A DNA stretch of 64,000 bases from Curvibacter sp. AEP1-3 (GTDB taxonomy: Bacteria > Pseudomonadota > Gammaproteobacteria > Burkholderiales > Burkholderiaceae_C). Below, piece by piece: positions 47,506-56,325 of this stretch. Below the pieces are notes generated by a model. It was not told where the DNA came from. It searched no databases and saw only the letters and a list, made by a program, of their open reading frames with translations. The stretch spans positions 434,001 through 498,000 of the forward strand of contig NZ_CP015698.1 in the NCBI RefSeq assembly GCF_002163715.1, in the 5' to 3' direction. Positions within the stretch are counted from its first letter, which is position 1, and each line of letters opens with the position of its first letter. The position numbers and the translations under genes were made by a program.

Positions 47506-48318
47506 ATGGACTACACCAGCAGTAATGCGTTCGCAACAGACGTCGGTACCGGCCAGCGACTGCACCAGCAGTCGGCAGCCGTTACCACCGCCGTCACCGA
47601 TCAGGACATGAACGGCCTGATCTGGGAGATTCTGGCAGTAATCAAGGCTGCAGGCTTGGCTCCGCAAGCTTTCGACAAGACGGTTGTGGCGAGCTATACC
47701 CAACTGCTTCAAGCGATCCGGTCGTTTCAAGGCAGTTTTTCAGACCTGGTATCCATCACAGGGTCTGTCACATTGACCGCATCCGCCACCGGGAAAACAC
47801 ACCTATTGGGTGGTTCTGGTTCATACACAGTCACTCTGCCACTCGCTGCGAGTGTGCCTGTGGGGTCCGTACTCTCGTTTGCTGCAAGCACAGGCAGCGT
47901 TTCCGTAACGCGCCAAGGCTCGAATCAGATCTTCCCGAATTCCAGTGGTACCAACACCGTTGTATTGAATAACGGTGACAACTTGACTTTGGTATCTAGT
48001 GGTTCGGCATGGATCGCGACGGGTGGCACGGCTGTTCTTGGTAATGCATTGCAGAGTTTCGGAAACTCGCTGGGAGCAAATGGTTACCAAAGGCTCCCTA
48101 CAGGTTTGATTGTTCAGTGGGGTGGAGGAGTCACGGCCGGCTCAAGTGTGACAGTCACCTTCCCTGTCGCTTTCCCCAGCCAGATGCTGGCGGCGTATGC
48201 CACGTACAACGGTGCGTCGTCTGCCTTTTTCGGTACGAATTCAATCAATTCCGCGCAAATGACCGTAACAGGAAATAGCGTCAATCAAACGTTTTCTTGG
48301 TTCGCAATTGGTAAGTAA
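47506..48318 (+). CDS. tail fibre protein
   Basis: A 270-aa protein, much shorter than Mu gpS. The N-terminal attachment part (ATDVGTGQRLHQQSAAVTTAVTDQDMNGLIWEI) is followed by a beta-rich shaft. The C-terminal domain LPTGLIVQWGGGVTAGSSVTVTFPVAFPSQMLAAYATYNGAS...FSWFAIGK matches putative fibre gp53-like C-terminal domains that bind the receptor. Host range is likely set here. No invertible second fibre gene or gin-like recombinase is visible. Confidence 0.8.
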   Translation: MDYTSSNAFATDVGTGQRLHQQSAAVTTAVTDQDMNGLIWEILAVIKAAGLAPQAFDKTVVASYTQLLQAIRSFQGSFSDLVSITGSVTLTASATGKTHLLGGSGSYTVTLPLAASVPVGSVLSFAASTGSVSVTRQGSNQIFPNSSGTNTVVLNNGDNLTLVSSGSAWIATGGTAVLGNALQSFGNSLGANGYQRLPTGLIVQWGGGVTAGSSVTVTFPVAFPSQMLAAYATYNGASSAFFGTNSINSAQMTVTGNSVNQTFSWFAIGK

Positions 48319-48327
48319 GGGAGGTTT

Positions 48328-48798
48328 ATGTTTTTTGCAAAATCAACTGGCGGTTTCTATAGCCGCGAAGTGAGTGGCAACGAAATGCCTGCAGATGTCG
48401 TTGAAATCACTGACGAGGTTCATGCTGCGTTGCTGGACGGCCAGTCTGTAGGCAAGCGTATTGTCGTTGACGCTAATGGATTCCCATCATTGGCGGAGCC
48501 CGAGCCTATCCCGCTGCCGGTCATCATTGAAGCTACAAAAGCTCGCGTGCGTGCGGCGCGGGTCACCGTGTTTGGCACCCTGGCAGGCATCCAAAGCCAA
48601 GCCCTAGCGGATGGAGACACTGCCACTGCCAAAGCCATCAGCACCATTCAGACCGAACTCGCCGCGATTACTAGCATCGACTTGAGTGGCTGCAAGAATG
48701 GCGATGATGTCGAACGAGCCTTTGCTATGGCATGGGTCACCATCGCGGCTGGAGCCCCCGTAAAGGTTGCCAAGGCATTTAACGAGGTGCTTTCGTGA
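48328..48798 (+). CDS. tail fibre assembly-like protein
   Basis: A 156-aa protein. It starts MFFAKSTGGFYSREVSGNEM and has VHAALLDGQSVGKRIV, typical of fibre-associated chaperones or short fibre-assembly proteins. The C-terminal helical part (AISTIQTELAAITS) is less conserved. Overlaps the next gene by 4 bp. Confidence 0.7.
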   Translation: MFFAKSTGGFYSREVSGNEMPADVVEITDEVHAALLDGQSVGKRIVVDANGFPSLAEPEPIPLPVIIEATKARVRAARVTVFGTLAGIQSQALADGDTATAKAISTIQTELAAITSIDLSGCKNGDDVERAFAMAWVTIAAGAPVKVAKAFNEVLS

Positions 48799-49175
48799 TC
48801 GGGGCGTATCTCTACAGCAGCGCGCAGGTATTGGGCTTAGTTGCCGGTTACCTCTATGTGTTCTGGCTGCTGTACGTCCTGATCATGGGCTTCTACAGGG
48901 CCTATTTGAGCAAGCGTCTAACCAAACCGGCCTTGGTGCTGGCATCACCGGCGCTATTCGTTGGAGTACTCGTAGACCTGATTGCAAACTGGACTCTGGC
49001 CACTGTGTGGTTTTTGGAATTCCCGCAGCGGCCCTTGGAGCTTGTGACTGACCGCTTGTCCAGGTACATCGGCTTGCAGGATGACTGCTGGCACAAGACA
49101 CATGCGGTCTGGGTTTGCCAGAACCTGCTGGACTACTTCGACCCCCACGACAAGCACTGCGTGAGCGAGTCTTAA
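48795..49175 (+). CDS. membrane protein near the fibre genes
   Basis: A 126-aa protein, GTG start in a GTGA overlap. Three hydrophobic segments (VLGLVAGYLYVFWLLYVLIMGFY and ALVLASPALFVGVLVDLIANW) and a Cys/His-rich C-terminus (QDDCWHKTHAVWVCQNLLDYFDPHDKHC) are visible. Function unknown; superinfection exclusion or a virion-independent membrane role are only guesses. Confidence 0.6.
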   Translation: MIGAYLYSSAQVLGLVAGYLYVFWLLYVLIMGFYRAYLSKRLTKPALVLASPALFVGVLVDLIANWTLATVWFLEFPQRPLELVTDRLSRYIGLQDDCWHKTHAVWVCQNLLDYFDPHDKHCVSES

Positions 49176-49200
49176 ACCTTTTTCAACCCTGGAGAAAACT

Positions 49201-49722
49201 ATGTCTGATGCCCAAATTGAGCAAGAAATCCAAGCCAAAGGCCTGACGGCCGCCCGTGTCACGCCTTCGGCCATCGAAGCGAATATCGCCAGCGAGTTCT
49301 ATTTCACAGCGACTGAGGGTGTTTTGGGCGCTTCTGAGATGGGTACTGCGCCTGCAGGCCGTGCCAAGTCGCTGGACCTTTTGACCTTCTGTGTTTTGGT
49401 ACTGCAAAACGGCTTCATCGTGACTGGCGAATCTGCCTGCGCCAGTCCTGAAAACTTCGACGCAGAGATCGGTCGCAAGATTGCTCGCCAGAACGCAGTT
49501 CAGAAGATTTGGGCCTTGATGGGCTACGAGCTGCGCTCTAAGCTGGCCCGCCTGGCAGAACCACTTGTGACCGACGACATGGTGAACCGGTTCCTGCAGT
49601 GGCCTGTGCCTGCAAGCGTCCATCCAGACGGAACGCCAGGGCAGCCTGGTCGCATTGGCACCAACCTGTTGGATGCCCCCACAGCCCGTCAGATGTTGGA
49701 GCAAGTTCTCTCCGGCACATAA
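49201..49722 (+). CDS. Gp49-like phage protein (N4 gp49/Sf6 gene 66 family)
   Basis: A 173-aa protein. The conserved centre LLTFCVLVLQNGFIVTGESACASPENFDAEIGRKIARQNAVQKIWALMGYELRS is characteristic of this family, whose role is unknown. C-terminal 50 residues are Pro/Gly-rich. It ends the late transcript before the structured com leader. Confidence 0.8.
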   Translation: MSDAQIEQEIQAKGLTAARVTPSAIEANIASEFYFTATEGVLGASEMGTAPAGRAKSLDLLTFCVLVLQNGFIVTGESACASPENFDAEIGRKIARQNAVQKIWALMGYELRSKLARLAEPLVTDDMVNRFLQWPVPASVHPDGTPGQPGRIGTNLLDAPTARQMLEQVLSGT

Positions 49723-49733
49723 AAACAGGGCGA

Positions 49734-49819
49734 GGGCTTGCAGTGCGTCAACACTACAAGCCCCCGCCTCCGCCGTGAATAAGCACGGCATCGACCGAAG
49801 ACCCTGCCACCTAGCTAGG
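49734..49819 (+). promoter_or_regulatory. structured leader upstream of com
   Basis: Three hairpins fill the gap 49723-49846: GGGCTTG-C-AGTG (49734-49745) with CACT-A-CAAGCCC (49752-49763); GCCGTG / CACGGC (49772-49789); and the perfect palindrome CCTAGCTAGG (49810-49819). None carries a U-run. A regulatory leader for com-methylase expression is inferred. Confidence 0.45.
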
Positions 49820-49846
49820 CCGGGTCATTATCCAAGATGCCATCCC

Positions 49847-50038
49847 ATGGAAATTGTTCGTTGTGGCCGGTGCCAAAGAAAGTTGGCCGAAGCCCAGTAC
49901 CTGAGACTTGAAATCAAATGTCCCCGCTGCGGGACTATGAACATCCTGAGGGCCGAGCGCCCCACACCTGAGCGCCCTGGAGCGTCAAACGTTGAAAGCA
50001 ACTATGACCAAGACCAAAAGCGCCAGGACGCCCCTTAA
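49847..50038 (+). CDS. com: Com-like zinc-finger translational regulator
   Basis: A 63-aa protein: VRCGRCQRKLAEAQYLRLEIKCPRCGTMNILRA holds the C-x2-C...C-x2-C finger of Mu Com, which binds the mom mRNA leader and opens its translation start. The C-terminal tail is charged. The gene overlaps the methylase start by 35 bp, the same com-mom layout, though mom itself is replaced by a methylase gene. Confidence 0.82.
   Translation: MEIVRCGRCQRKLAEAQYLRLEIKCPRCGTMNILRAERPTPERPGASNVESNYDQDQKRQDAP
49991..50002 (+). promoter_or_regulatory. hairpin masking the methylase start
   Basis: GTTG-AAAG-CAAC lies immediately before the ATG at 50004, inside the com coding region. It covers the place of a Shine-Dalgarno and is a candidate Com target, by analogy with Mu. 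Confidence 0.4.
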
Positions 50039-50825
50039 CATATCGACGGCAACGCAGGCAGCACCATTGGTGCCCTGGGTGGGCGGCAAGCGCCGCTTGG
50101 CCCAGCACATCCTGCCCCTGTTTCCCCAGCATGACTGCTACGTGGAGGCATTCTGCGGTGCTGCTGCTCTGTTCTTCCTAAAGGAACCTGCCAAGGTGGA
50201 GGTGCTGAACGATGTCCATGGCGACCTGGTGAGGCTCTATCGGGTTGTGCAGAACCACCTCGAGGAGTTCGTCCGCCAATTCAAATGGTCGCTGGCAAGC
50301 CGGGAGATGTACGGCTGGCTCCAGGACACCCCACCCGAGACTTTGACCGACATACAACGGGCGGCCCGGTTCTTCTACCTGCAGAAGTTGGGCTTTGGTG
50401 GCAAGGTAGACGGACAGACCTTTGGCGTGGCCACTACGGCAAAGTCCCGGCTCAACCTCTTGCGCCTTGAGGAGGATTTGAGCCTGGCGCACCTTCGGCT
50501 CCACCAGGTGACCATAGAGCACATGGACTGGGCGGCCTGTGTCGAGCGCTATGACCGCCCCCACACGCTGTTCTACCTAGACCCGCCTTACTACGGCACT
50601 GAAGGCTATGGCGTGGGCTTTGAGCTGGAACAGTACGACCGCATGGCGGAGCTGCTGCGCACTATGAAAGGAAAGGCGCTGGTCAGCGTGAACGATATCC
50701 CGCAAATGCGCTTGGCCTTCAACGGCCTCGCCATGCAGCGGTTGTCCATCAACTACACCGTGGGTGCGTCTGGGCGCGGCCGGGAGCCCAAGGGAGAGCT
50801 GCTGATCGCCAACTTCGATATCTGA
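50004..50825 (+). CDS. DNA adenine methylase (D12 class)
   Basis: A 273-aa Dam-like N6-adenine methyltransferase. The SAM motif PWVGGKRRLAQHI near the start, YVEAFCGAAALFF and catalytic LFYLDPPYYG are present, with DVHGDLVRLYRVVQNH typical of the D12 class. It probably methylates phage DNA late in infection to avoid restriction. It takes the place of mom after com. Start: ATG at 50004 (a TTG 12 bp earlier is in the hairpin). A terminator follows. Confidence 0.87.
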   Translation: MTKTKSARTPLNISTATQAAPLVPWVGGKRRLAQHILPLFPQHDCYVEAFCGAAALFFLKEPAKVEVLNDVHGDLVRLYRVVQNHLEEFVRQFKWSLASREMYGWLQDTPPETLTDIQRAARFFYLQKLGFGGKVDGQTFGVATTAKSRLNLLRLEEDLSLAHLRLHQVTIEHMDWAACVERYDRPHTLFYLDPPYYGTEGYGVGFELEQYDRMAELLRTMKGKALVSVNDIPQMRLAFNGLAMQRLSINYTVGASGRGREPKGELLIANFDI

Positions 50826-50882
50826 CCCTATGATGGAGCCTTGGCAACTGCGTCATAAATAGATGGGTAGACGCCCCAAACG

Positions 50883-50911
50883 AAGAAACCGCCCTCGGGC
50901 GGTTTTCTTTT
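50883..50911 (+). terminator. intrinsic terminator after the methylase gene
   Basis: GAAACCGCCC, loop TC, GGGCGGTTTTC, then TTTTT. End of the rightward late genes. Confidence 0.8.
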
Positions 50912-50946
50912 TAACTTCAAAGGTGCTTTGATGCCAATTTAATGCT

Positions 50947-51022
50947 GGTTCAAAGATGCGTCTGAAGAGGTTGAACATGCTGGATCAAATCAAACGTCTG
51001 CCCGGATCAAACCAAACGTCGC
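50947..51022 (-). promoter_or_regulatory. right-end transposase binding sites R1-R3
   Basis: GGATCAAACCAAACGTCGC (51004-51022) and GGATCAAATCAAACGTCTG (50982-51000) are the inverted form of the left-end motif, spaced 22 bp apart. GGTTCAAAGATGCGTCTG (50947-50964) is a weaker third copy. Confidence 0.65.
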
Positions 51023-51038
51023 GCTACTGTTCATTGCA

Positions 51039-51043
51039 AAGGG
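51039..51043. repeat. right copy of the candidate target-site duplication AAGGG
   Basis: It follows ...CATTGCA, so the prophage would end in CA as for Mu. It matches 13913-13917 in sequence and in codon phase of the interrupted gene. Confidence 0.4.
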
Positions 51044-51226
51044 CGCTATGCAGGCAGCCTTTGCGAGATTGGTATTGCAATGGGAAAACTAGCCTTTGGC
51101 ACTGCAAAAGCTCATCTTGGATATGGTTTAGTGATCGGAAGCCTTGGCACCTTTATGCTTGCGGCAGCATGGTTGGCAATTACACAAGCAAAGTATTTAT
51201 TGGTTGACTCGGAACACAAAGGATAA
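51044..51226 (+). pseudogene. 3' half of the small host membrane-protein gene
   Basis: The open frame reads RYAGSLCEIGIAMGKLAFGT, a membrane helix (LVIGSLGTFMLAAAWLAI), and ends TQAKYLLVDSEHKG. An internal ATG at 51080 would give a 48-aa protein, but the conserved-looking part starts before it and continues the frame of the fragment at 13777-13917. Function unknown. Confidence 0.45.
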
Positions 51227-51312
51227 ATTTGGGTGTAAGCCCAGTGTTCAAAAAAGTGCAGAGGTTCACTTGCCGCCAATTTGGCGTTGCTTCGCTCAAG
51301 GATGGCCACTGT

Positions 51313-51348
51313 AAAAAAGAGCGCAAGGTTCTTCCGACGCTCTTTTTT
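51313..51348. terminator. bidirectional intrinsic terminator
   Basis: AAAAAAGAGCG (51313-51323) / CGCTCTTTTTT (51338-51348). It serves both the thiolase gene (minus) and the interrupted membrane-protein gene (plus), which converge here. Confidence 0.85.
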
Positions 51349-51368
51349 ATAAGCAAGGTGAGACCTGT

Positions 51369-52544
51369 CTACAACACTTCAAACACACCTGCAGCGCCCA
51401 TGCCGCCGCCGATGCACATGGTCACGCAGACCTTTTTGGCACTACGGCGTTTGCCTTCGATTAGAGCGTGGCCGGTCAGGCGTTGGCCGCTCATGCCGAA
51501 GGGGTGCCCCACGGCAATGGCGCCGCCGTTCACGTTGAGTTTGTCGGCCGGGATGCCCAGCTTGTCGCGGCAGTAGAGCACTTGCACGGCGAACGCTTCG
51601 TTCAGTTCCCACAAGTCGATGTCGTTCATGGTCAAGCCCAGGCGCTTCAAGACCTTGGGGATGGCAAACACAGGGCCGATGCCCATTTCGTCCGGCTCGC
51701 AACCGGCCACAGCAAAGCCCAGGAAGCGGCCCAGAGGCTTGAGGCCTTTCTGCTCGGCCAACTTTTCGTGCATGACCACGGTGGCGCCTGCGCCGTCGGA
51801 GAGCTGGCTGGCGTTACCGGCTGACACCAGGCCACCCGGCAATGCGGAGCGCAAGTCCTTGATGCCTTCGTAGGTGGTGCCGGCGCGTATGCCTTCGTCA
51901 TCGCTTACGGTGACTTGCTTGGTCATCAGGCCCATGACCTTGTCGGCCACGCCCATGGTGACAGTGATGGGCGCGATTTCATCCTTGAACAGGCCCTTTT
52001 CCAGCGCAGCGCTGGCTTTCTGCTGGCTGGAAGCGCCGTATTCGTCCATGGCTTCGCGGCCGATGTTGTATCGCTTGGCGACCTGCTCGGCAGTTTGCAG
52101 CATGGCCCAGTAGACCTCCGGCTTGTTCTTGGCCAACCAAGGGTCTTGCAACATGTGCATGTTCATTTCCTGCCCGGTGCAGGAGATCGCCTCCACGCCA
52201 CCGGCCACATACACATCGCCCTCGCCGGCGATCACGCGCTGGGCAGCGGTGGCAATGGTTTGCAGGCCGGAGGAGCAAAAGCGGTTGATGGTCATGCCTG
52301 ACACAGTGACCGGACAGCCGGCACGCAGGGCGATCTGGCGGGCAATGTTGGCGCCGGTCGCGCCCTCAGGCGTGCCACAGCCCATGATGACGTCGTCCAC
52401 CTCGCCGGCCTCAATGCCTGCGCGCTGGATGGCGTGCTCGACCACGTGGCCGCCCATGGTTGCGCCATGGGTCATGTTGAAAGCGCCCTTCCAGGCCTTG
52501 GTCAATGGCGTGCGTGCGGTCGAAACGATAACTGCTGATGTCAT
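51369..52544 (-). CDS. acetyl-CoA C-acyltransferase (thiolase)
   Basis: A 391-aa thiolase that cleaves 3-ketoacyl-CoA in the last beta-oxidation step. Nucleophilic Cys near residue 90 (NRFCSSGLQ), the NEAF motif ([11 protein letters not shown]), catalytic His in [14 protein letters not shown] and Cys in [11 protein letters not shown] are all present. Degradative FadA type is likely from the neighbours. It follows the M20 peptidase gene by 20 bp. Confidence 0.9.
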   Translation of the reverse strand: MTSAVIVSTARTPLTKAWKGAFNMTHGATMGGHVVEHAIQRAGIEAGEVDDVIMGCGTPEGATGANIARQIALRAGCPVTVSGMTINRFCSSGLQTIATAAQRVIAGEGDVYVAGGVEAISCTGQEMNMHMLQDPWLAKNKPEVYWAMLQTAEQVAKRYNIGREAMDEYGASSQQKASAALEKGLFKDEIAPITVTMGVADKVMGLMTKQVTVSDDEGIRAGTTYEGIKDLRSALPGGLVSAGNASQLSDGAGATVVMHEKLAEQKGLKPLGRFLGFAVAGCEPDEMGIGPVFAIPKVLKRLGLTMNDIDLWELNEAFAVQVLYCRDKLGIPADKLNVNGGAIAVGHPFGMSGQRLTGHALIEGKRRSAKKVCVTMCIGGGMGAAGVFEVL

Positions 52545-52564
52545 GGTGGGTCTCCTGAATGGGT

Positions 52565-54058
52565 TTAGTTGCGGGGCGCCTTGGCACCCTGCGTCAAAAA
52601 GCGGTGGTAAAAGCGGATCAGCTCGGCATAGTTGCTGACCGCAATGCGTTCGTTGGTGCCGTGAAAGCGCCCCAGATCTTCCGGGGATGCCCGCACCGGC
52701 GAAAACTTGAAAATGTGATCGCTGATGTCGCCGAAATGGATGGAATCGGTGCCACCCACCATGAGACCGGGCGTTACCAGTGTTCCCGGAAACACTTCGC
52801 GGATAGTGCGATTGATCAGGGCGTACTGCGCGGAATCGGTGGGCGCCACCTTGGATGCATCCACTGCACCGGGCAAAGCAAACAGCTCGAACTTGTCGGT
52901 TTTGGTGGCGTCGGCCACCAGCGCTCGGGTGCGCTCGATGATCTGTTCTTTGGTGTCGCCCGGCAGCAAGCGGAAGTTGACGGTAGCCTCGGCGTTACCG
53001 GGCAGCACGTTTTCCTTGTTGCCGGCATTCACGATGGTCAGCGCTGTGGTGGTGCGCAATACGGCGTTGGTGCTGGCGCTGGCCTCCAGTTGCTTTTGCA
53101 CTACCGGACCGAACAGCCACAGATTGCTCAGTGCCACACGGGAAAAACCGCTCATCTCGGGTGCGATGGTGGCAAACATTTCACCTGCGACCCCACGGAT
53201 CCCGCCGGGCAGCTGTTCATCATCGAGTCGTTTGAGGGCTGCGCTCATCATGGCGATGGCACTCGTGCCCTTGGGTGGCGGCATGGACGAGTGGCCGGGC
53301 TTGGCCCCCATCTTGAGCACTACGGACAAATAGCCCTTCTCCGCTACCCCTACCACTGCGACCGGGGTCTGGATGCCGGGCATGATGCCTTGGGTGATTA
53401 ACAAGCCTTCGTCAATCACCATCTCCAGCCGGACTTTGCGCTCTTTGAGCAGTGCGGCAATTTTGGAAGCACCTCGCAGGCCGCCCACTTCTTCGTCTGC
53501 CCCGAAGGCGAAGTAGATGGTGCGCTCGGGCTGGAATCCATTGGTGACCAGCATCTCCAGCGCCTCCATCTGCGCCATGAGGTTGCCCTTGTCGTCCCAG
53601 GCGCCCCGGCCCCAGATAAAGCCGTCTTTCACCGCTCCGCTGAACGGCTCGGTAGCCCAGTCTTTCTCGGTCCCCGGAGCGATGGGCACCACGTCCTGGT
53701 GCGCCATCACCAGCATGGGTTTGGCGTCCGGATTGGTACCCTGCCAGGTGTAGAGCAGGCTGTAGTCCGCCACCACTTCGCGCTTGAGGACGGCGTGCGC
53801 CTTGGGGAAGCGGTTTTGCAGCAGGGTGTGCAGTTGCTTGAACTGGTCGGCGCTCATGTTAGCGTCGTCCCGCGAGGTGATAGTGCGCAGGCGCACCGCC
53901 TCGCCCAGGCGTTGGGCTGCGCCGGCTTCGTCCACCGGCAGCACAGGGATGGCTTCGACCGTCAGCTGCCGGGAGCCCTGGCGCCAAGTGTTGATGCACA
54001 ACACCAGCGCCAGCACCACCAGCACACCGACCAGGCCCAGGGCAATTTTCTTGGCCAT
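52565..54058 (-). CDS. M20 family peptidase, membrane-anchored
   Basis: A 497-aa zinc peptidase of the M20/PM20D1-like group. The N-terminal helix ([18 protein letters not shown]) anchors it to the inner membrane or is a signal peptide. Metal and catalytic residues are [24 protein letters not shown] and [10 protein letters not shown]20D1 proteins make or split N-acyl amino acids, which could explain its place between fadB-like and thiolase genes. That link is inference. Confidence 0.85.
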   Translation of the reverse strand: MAKKIALGLVGVLVVLALVLCINTWRQGSRQLTVEAIPVLPVDEAGAAQRLGEAVRLRTITSRDDANMSADQFKQLHTLLQNRFPKAHAVLKREVVADYSLLYTWQGTNPDAKPMLVMAHQDVVPIAPGTEKDWATEPFSGAVKDGFIWGRGAWDDKGNLMAQMEALEMLVTNGFQPERTIYFAFGADEEVGGLRGASKIAALLKERKVRLEMVIDEGLLITQGIMPGIQTPVAVVGVAEKGYLSVVLKMGAKPGHSSMPPPKGTSAIAMMSAALKRLDDEQLPGGIRGVAGEMFATIAPEMSGFSRVALSNLWLFGPVVQKQLEASASTNAVLRTTTALTIVNAGNKENVLPGNAEATVNFRLLPGDTKEQIIERTRALVADATKTDKFELFALPGAVDASKVAPTDSAQYALINRTIREVFPGTLVTPGLMVGGTDSIHFGDISDHIFKFSPVRASPEDLGRFHGTNERIAVSNYAELIRFYHRFLTQGAKAPRN

Positions 54059-54072
54059 GGTGCAGCCGCCGT

Positions 54073-56172
54073 TCAGTTGAAGGTTTTGCCTTCAGCGGCC
54101 AGCTTGGCCAACAAAGGAGCGGGTTGCCAGAATTTGGCATCGTCCAGCGGGTTCTGGGCAAAGCGGTTCATGGCTTGCACCACATTGAACAGGCCGACTT
54201 CGTCGGCGTAGTTCATGGGGCCACCGCGGTGGGCAGGGAAGCCGTAGCCGAAGATGTAAACGATGTCGATATCGCTGGCCTTGGCGGCAATGCCCTCTTC
54301 CAGAATGTGGGCGGCCTCGTTGACCAGGCTGAACACCAGGCGCTGCACGATTTCTTCGTCCGAGATCTTGCGGGGTGTAATGCCTAGCGCCTTGCGGTGC
54401 TCTTCAATCATGGCCACCACTTCCGCGTTCGGGATGGCGTCGCGCTTGCCGGGCACATAGTCGTACCAGCCTGCGCCGGTTTTCTGGCCGAAACGGCCTT
54501 TTTCGCACAGCAAGTCCGCAGTCTTGCTGTATTTCATGTGCGGCTTCTCAAGATAGCGGCGCTTGCGGATGGCCCAGCCGATGTCGTTACCGGCCAGATC
54601 GCCCATGCGGAAGGGGCCCATGGCCATGCCGAATTTCTCCATGGCCTTGTCCACCTGCTCCGGGGTGCAGCCTTCATCCAGCAGGAAACCGCCCTGGCGG
54701 CCGTACTGCTCGATCATGCGGTTGCCGATGAAGCCGTCGCACACACCGGAAACCACCGCGGTCTTTTTGATCTTCTTGGCTACCGACATCACGGTAGCCA
54801 TGACGTCTTTGGCGGTCTTTTCGCCACGCACCACTTCCAGCAGCTTCATCACGTTGGCAGGGCTGAAAAAATGCAGGCCCACTACGTCCTCAGGGCGTTG
54901 GGTGAAGTTGGCGATTTTGTTGACGTCCAAGGTCGAGGTGTTGGAGGCGAGGATGGCACCGGGCTTCATCACGCGGTCCAGTTCCTTGAACACGGCTTCC
55001 TTGACGCCCAGCTCTTCAAATACCGCCTCGATGACCATGTCGGTGCCGGTGAGGTCGTCGTAGCTCAAGGTGGTGCTCAGCAGGCTCATGCGCTGCTCGT
55101 ACTTGTCTTGCTTGAGCTTTTTCTTGGCCACTTGAGCTTCGTAGTTCTTGCGGATGGTGGCAATGCCGCGGTCCAAAGCTTCTTGCTTCATTTCCAGCAT
55201 CTTGACGGGGATGCCGGCGTTCAGGAAGTTCATGGCAATGCCGCCACCCATAGTGCCGGCACCGATCACTGCTACCGAGTTGATAGCGCGCTGCGGAGTG
55301 TCCGAGGGCACATCTGCGATTTTAGATGCTGCACGCTCCGCCAGGAACAGGTGGCGCAGGGACTTGCTCTCCGCAGTGAACATCAGGTTGATGAAGGCCT
55401 CGCGCTCGACCTGCATACCTTCGTCAAATTTCTTCTTGGTAGCGGCTTCCACCACGTCCACGCACTTGGCAGGGGCCGGGAAGTTTTTGCTCATGCCTAT
55501 GACCATGTTGCGGGCAAACTGGAAGTACGCATCGCCTTGCGGGTGCTTGCACTTCAGGTCGCGCACCAGTGGCAAGGGGCGCACATCCGCCACCGAACGG
55601 GCGAATGACAGGGCTTCTTCAGCGAGGCTTTCGGGAGAAGCGGACAGCTTGTCGAAGAGCTTCTGGCCAGGCAGCATGGCGAGCATTTCGCTCTTGACGG
55701 GCTCGCCGCTGACGATCATGTTGAGTGCGGGTTCCACGCCCAGCACACGTGGCAGGCGCTGGGTACCGCCGGCACCGGGTACCAAGCCGAGTTTGACTTC
55801 GGGTAGCGCAATGCTAGTGCCGGGTGCTGCAATGCGGTAGTGGCAACCCAATGCCAATTCCAATCCACCGCCCATGGCCACCGTGTGGATGGCTGCCACC
55901 ACAGGCTTAGACGAGTTCTCCAAGACCTTGATCACGCTGATCAAGTTAGGCTCTTGCAGGGCCTTGGGGCTGCCGAATTCAGTGATGTCTGCACCGCCGG
56001 AAAACGCCTTGCCGGCGCCTGTGATCACAATGGCTTTGACCGCGGTGTCAGCATTGGCCTGGGCCATGCCGTCTGCAATGCCCTGGCGGGTGGATAGCCC
56101 CAAACCGTTGACCGGCGGGTTGTTCAGGGTAATGACGGCGATATCGCCATGGACTTGGTACTGGGCGGTCAT
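54073..56172 (-). CDS. FadB-like enoyl-CoA hydratase / 3-hydroxyacyl-CoA dehydrogenase
   Basis: A bifunctional enzyme of 699 aa. The N-terminal crotonase half has GGGLELALGCHYRIA and the oxyanion-hole region AFSGGADITEFG. The C-terminal dehydrogenase half has VAVIGAGTMGGGIAMNFLNAG (NAD site, near residue 300) and HFFSPANVMKLLEVVRG. It catalyses beta-oxidation steps 2 and 3. Start: ATG at 56172 (MTAQYQVHGDIAVITLNNP); the frame upstream to 56268 is unlikely to be coding. A palindrome lies 33 bp upstream. Confidence 0.9.
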   Translation of the reverse strand: MTAQYQVHGDIAVITLNNPPVNGLGLSTRQGIADGMAQANADTAVKAIVITGAGKAFSGGADITEFGSPKALQEPNLISVIKVLENSSKPVVAAIHTVAMGGGLELALGCHYRIAAPGTSIALPEVKLGLVPGAGGTQRLPRVLGVEPALNMIVSGEPVKSEMLAMLPGQKLFDKLSASPESLAEEALSFARSVADVRPLPLVRDLKCKHPQGDAYFQFARNMVIGMSKNFPAPAKCVDVVEAATKKKFDEGMQVEREAFINLMFTAESKSLRHLFLAERAASKIADVPSDTPQRAINSVAVIGAGTMGGGIAMNFLNAGIPVKMLEMKQEALDRGIATIRKNYEAQVAKKKLKQDKYEQRMSLLSTTLSYDDLTGTDMVIEAVFEELGVKEAVFKELDRVMKPGAILASNTSTLDVNKIANFTQRPEDVVGLHFFSPANVMKLLEVVRGEKTAKDVMATVMSVAKKIKKTAVVSGVCDGFIGNRMIEQYGRQGGFLLDEGCTPEQVDKAMEKFGMAMGPFRMGDLAGNDIGWAIRKRRYLEKPHMKYSKTADLLCEKGRFGQKTGAGWYDYVPGKRDAIPNAEVVAMIEEHRKALGITPRKISDEEIVQRLVFSLVNEAAHILEEGIAAKASDIDIVYIFGYGFPAHRGGPMNYADEVGLFNVVQAMNRFAQNPLDDAKFWQPAPLLAKLAAEGKTFN

Positions 56173-56204
56173 GCAGGCTCCGTGGGTGAGGTTTATCTCA
56201 AAAT

Positions 56205-56218
56205 AGAACGGTCGTTCT
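56205..56218. promoter_or_regulatory. perfect operator palindrome upstream of the fadB-like gene
   Basis: AGAACG-GT-CGTTCT, 33 bp before the start codon. It fits a TetR-family site and differs from the PsrA-like box at 13671. No regulator gene lies nearby. Confidence 0.55.
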
Positions 56219-56325
56219 TTTTTAAAGATTGTAGGGGCTTTGCCCGCTCCGCAAAGCCCCTTTGTCACAGCTGGGACAAGGGTTTTCCCTAGAGAAAATG
56301 CCTACTTTGCCCGCCCGGAAGCGAC

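Larger units (their letters stand above)
13918..51038 (+). mobile_element. Mu/BcepMu-like transposable prophage, about 37.1 kb
   Basis: A complete gene set for a transposing myovirus: repressor, Ner-like protein, DDE transposase, MuB/TniB ATPase, GemA, Mor-like activator, F-like head protein, DUF935 portal, terminase, protease/scaffold, capsid, sheath, tube, tape measure, gp43-gp48-type baseplate genes, fibre, and Com with a DNA methylase. Inverted transposase-binding motifs mark both ends. The right end before AAGGG finishes in CA as expected; the left end does not start with TG there (the nearest TG is at 13924). Bases 50912-51038 hold only the right-end motifs. No broken prophage gene was seen, so the element could still be active. 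Confidence 0.9.

Noticed and set aside
47506..48318. Invertible tail-fibre segment or diversity-generating retroelement
   Set aside because: No recombinase, reverse transcriptase, inverted repeats around the fibre gene or template repeat were found.
51080..51226. Independent 48-aa membrane protein
   Set aside because: Good-looking but lacks a Shine-Dalgarno, and the open, protein-like frame extends upstream to the prophage edge, so a cut gene explains it better.
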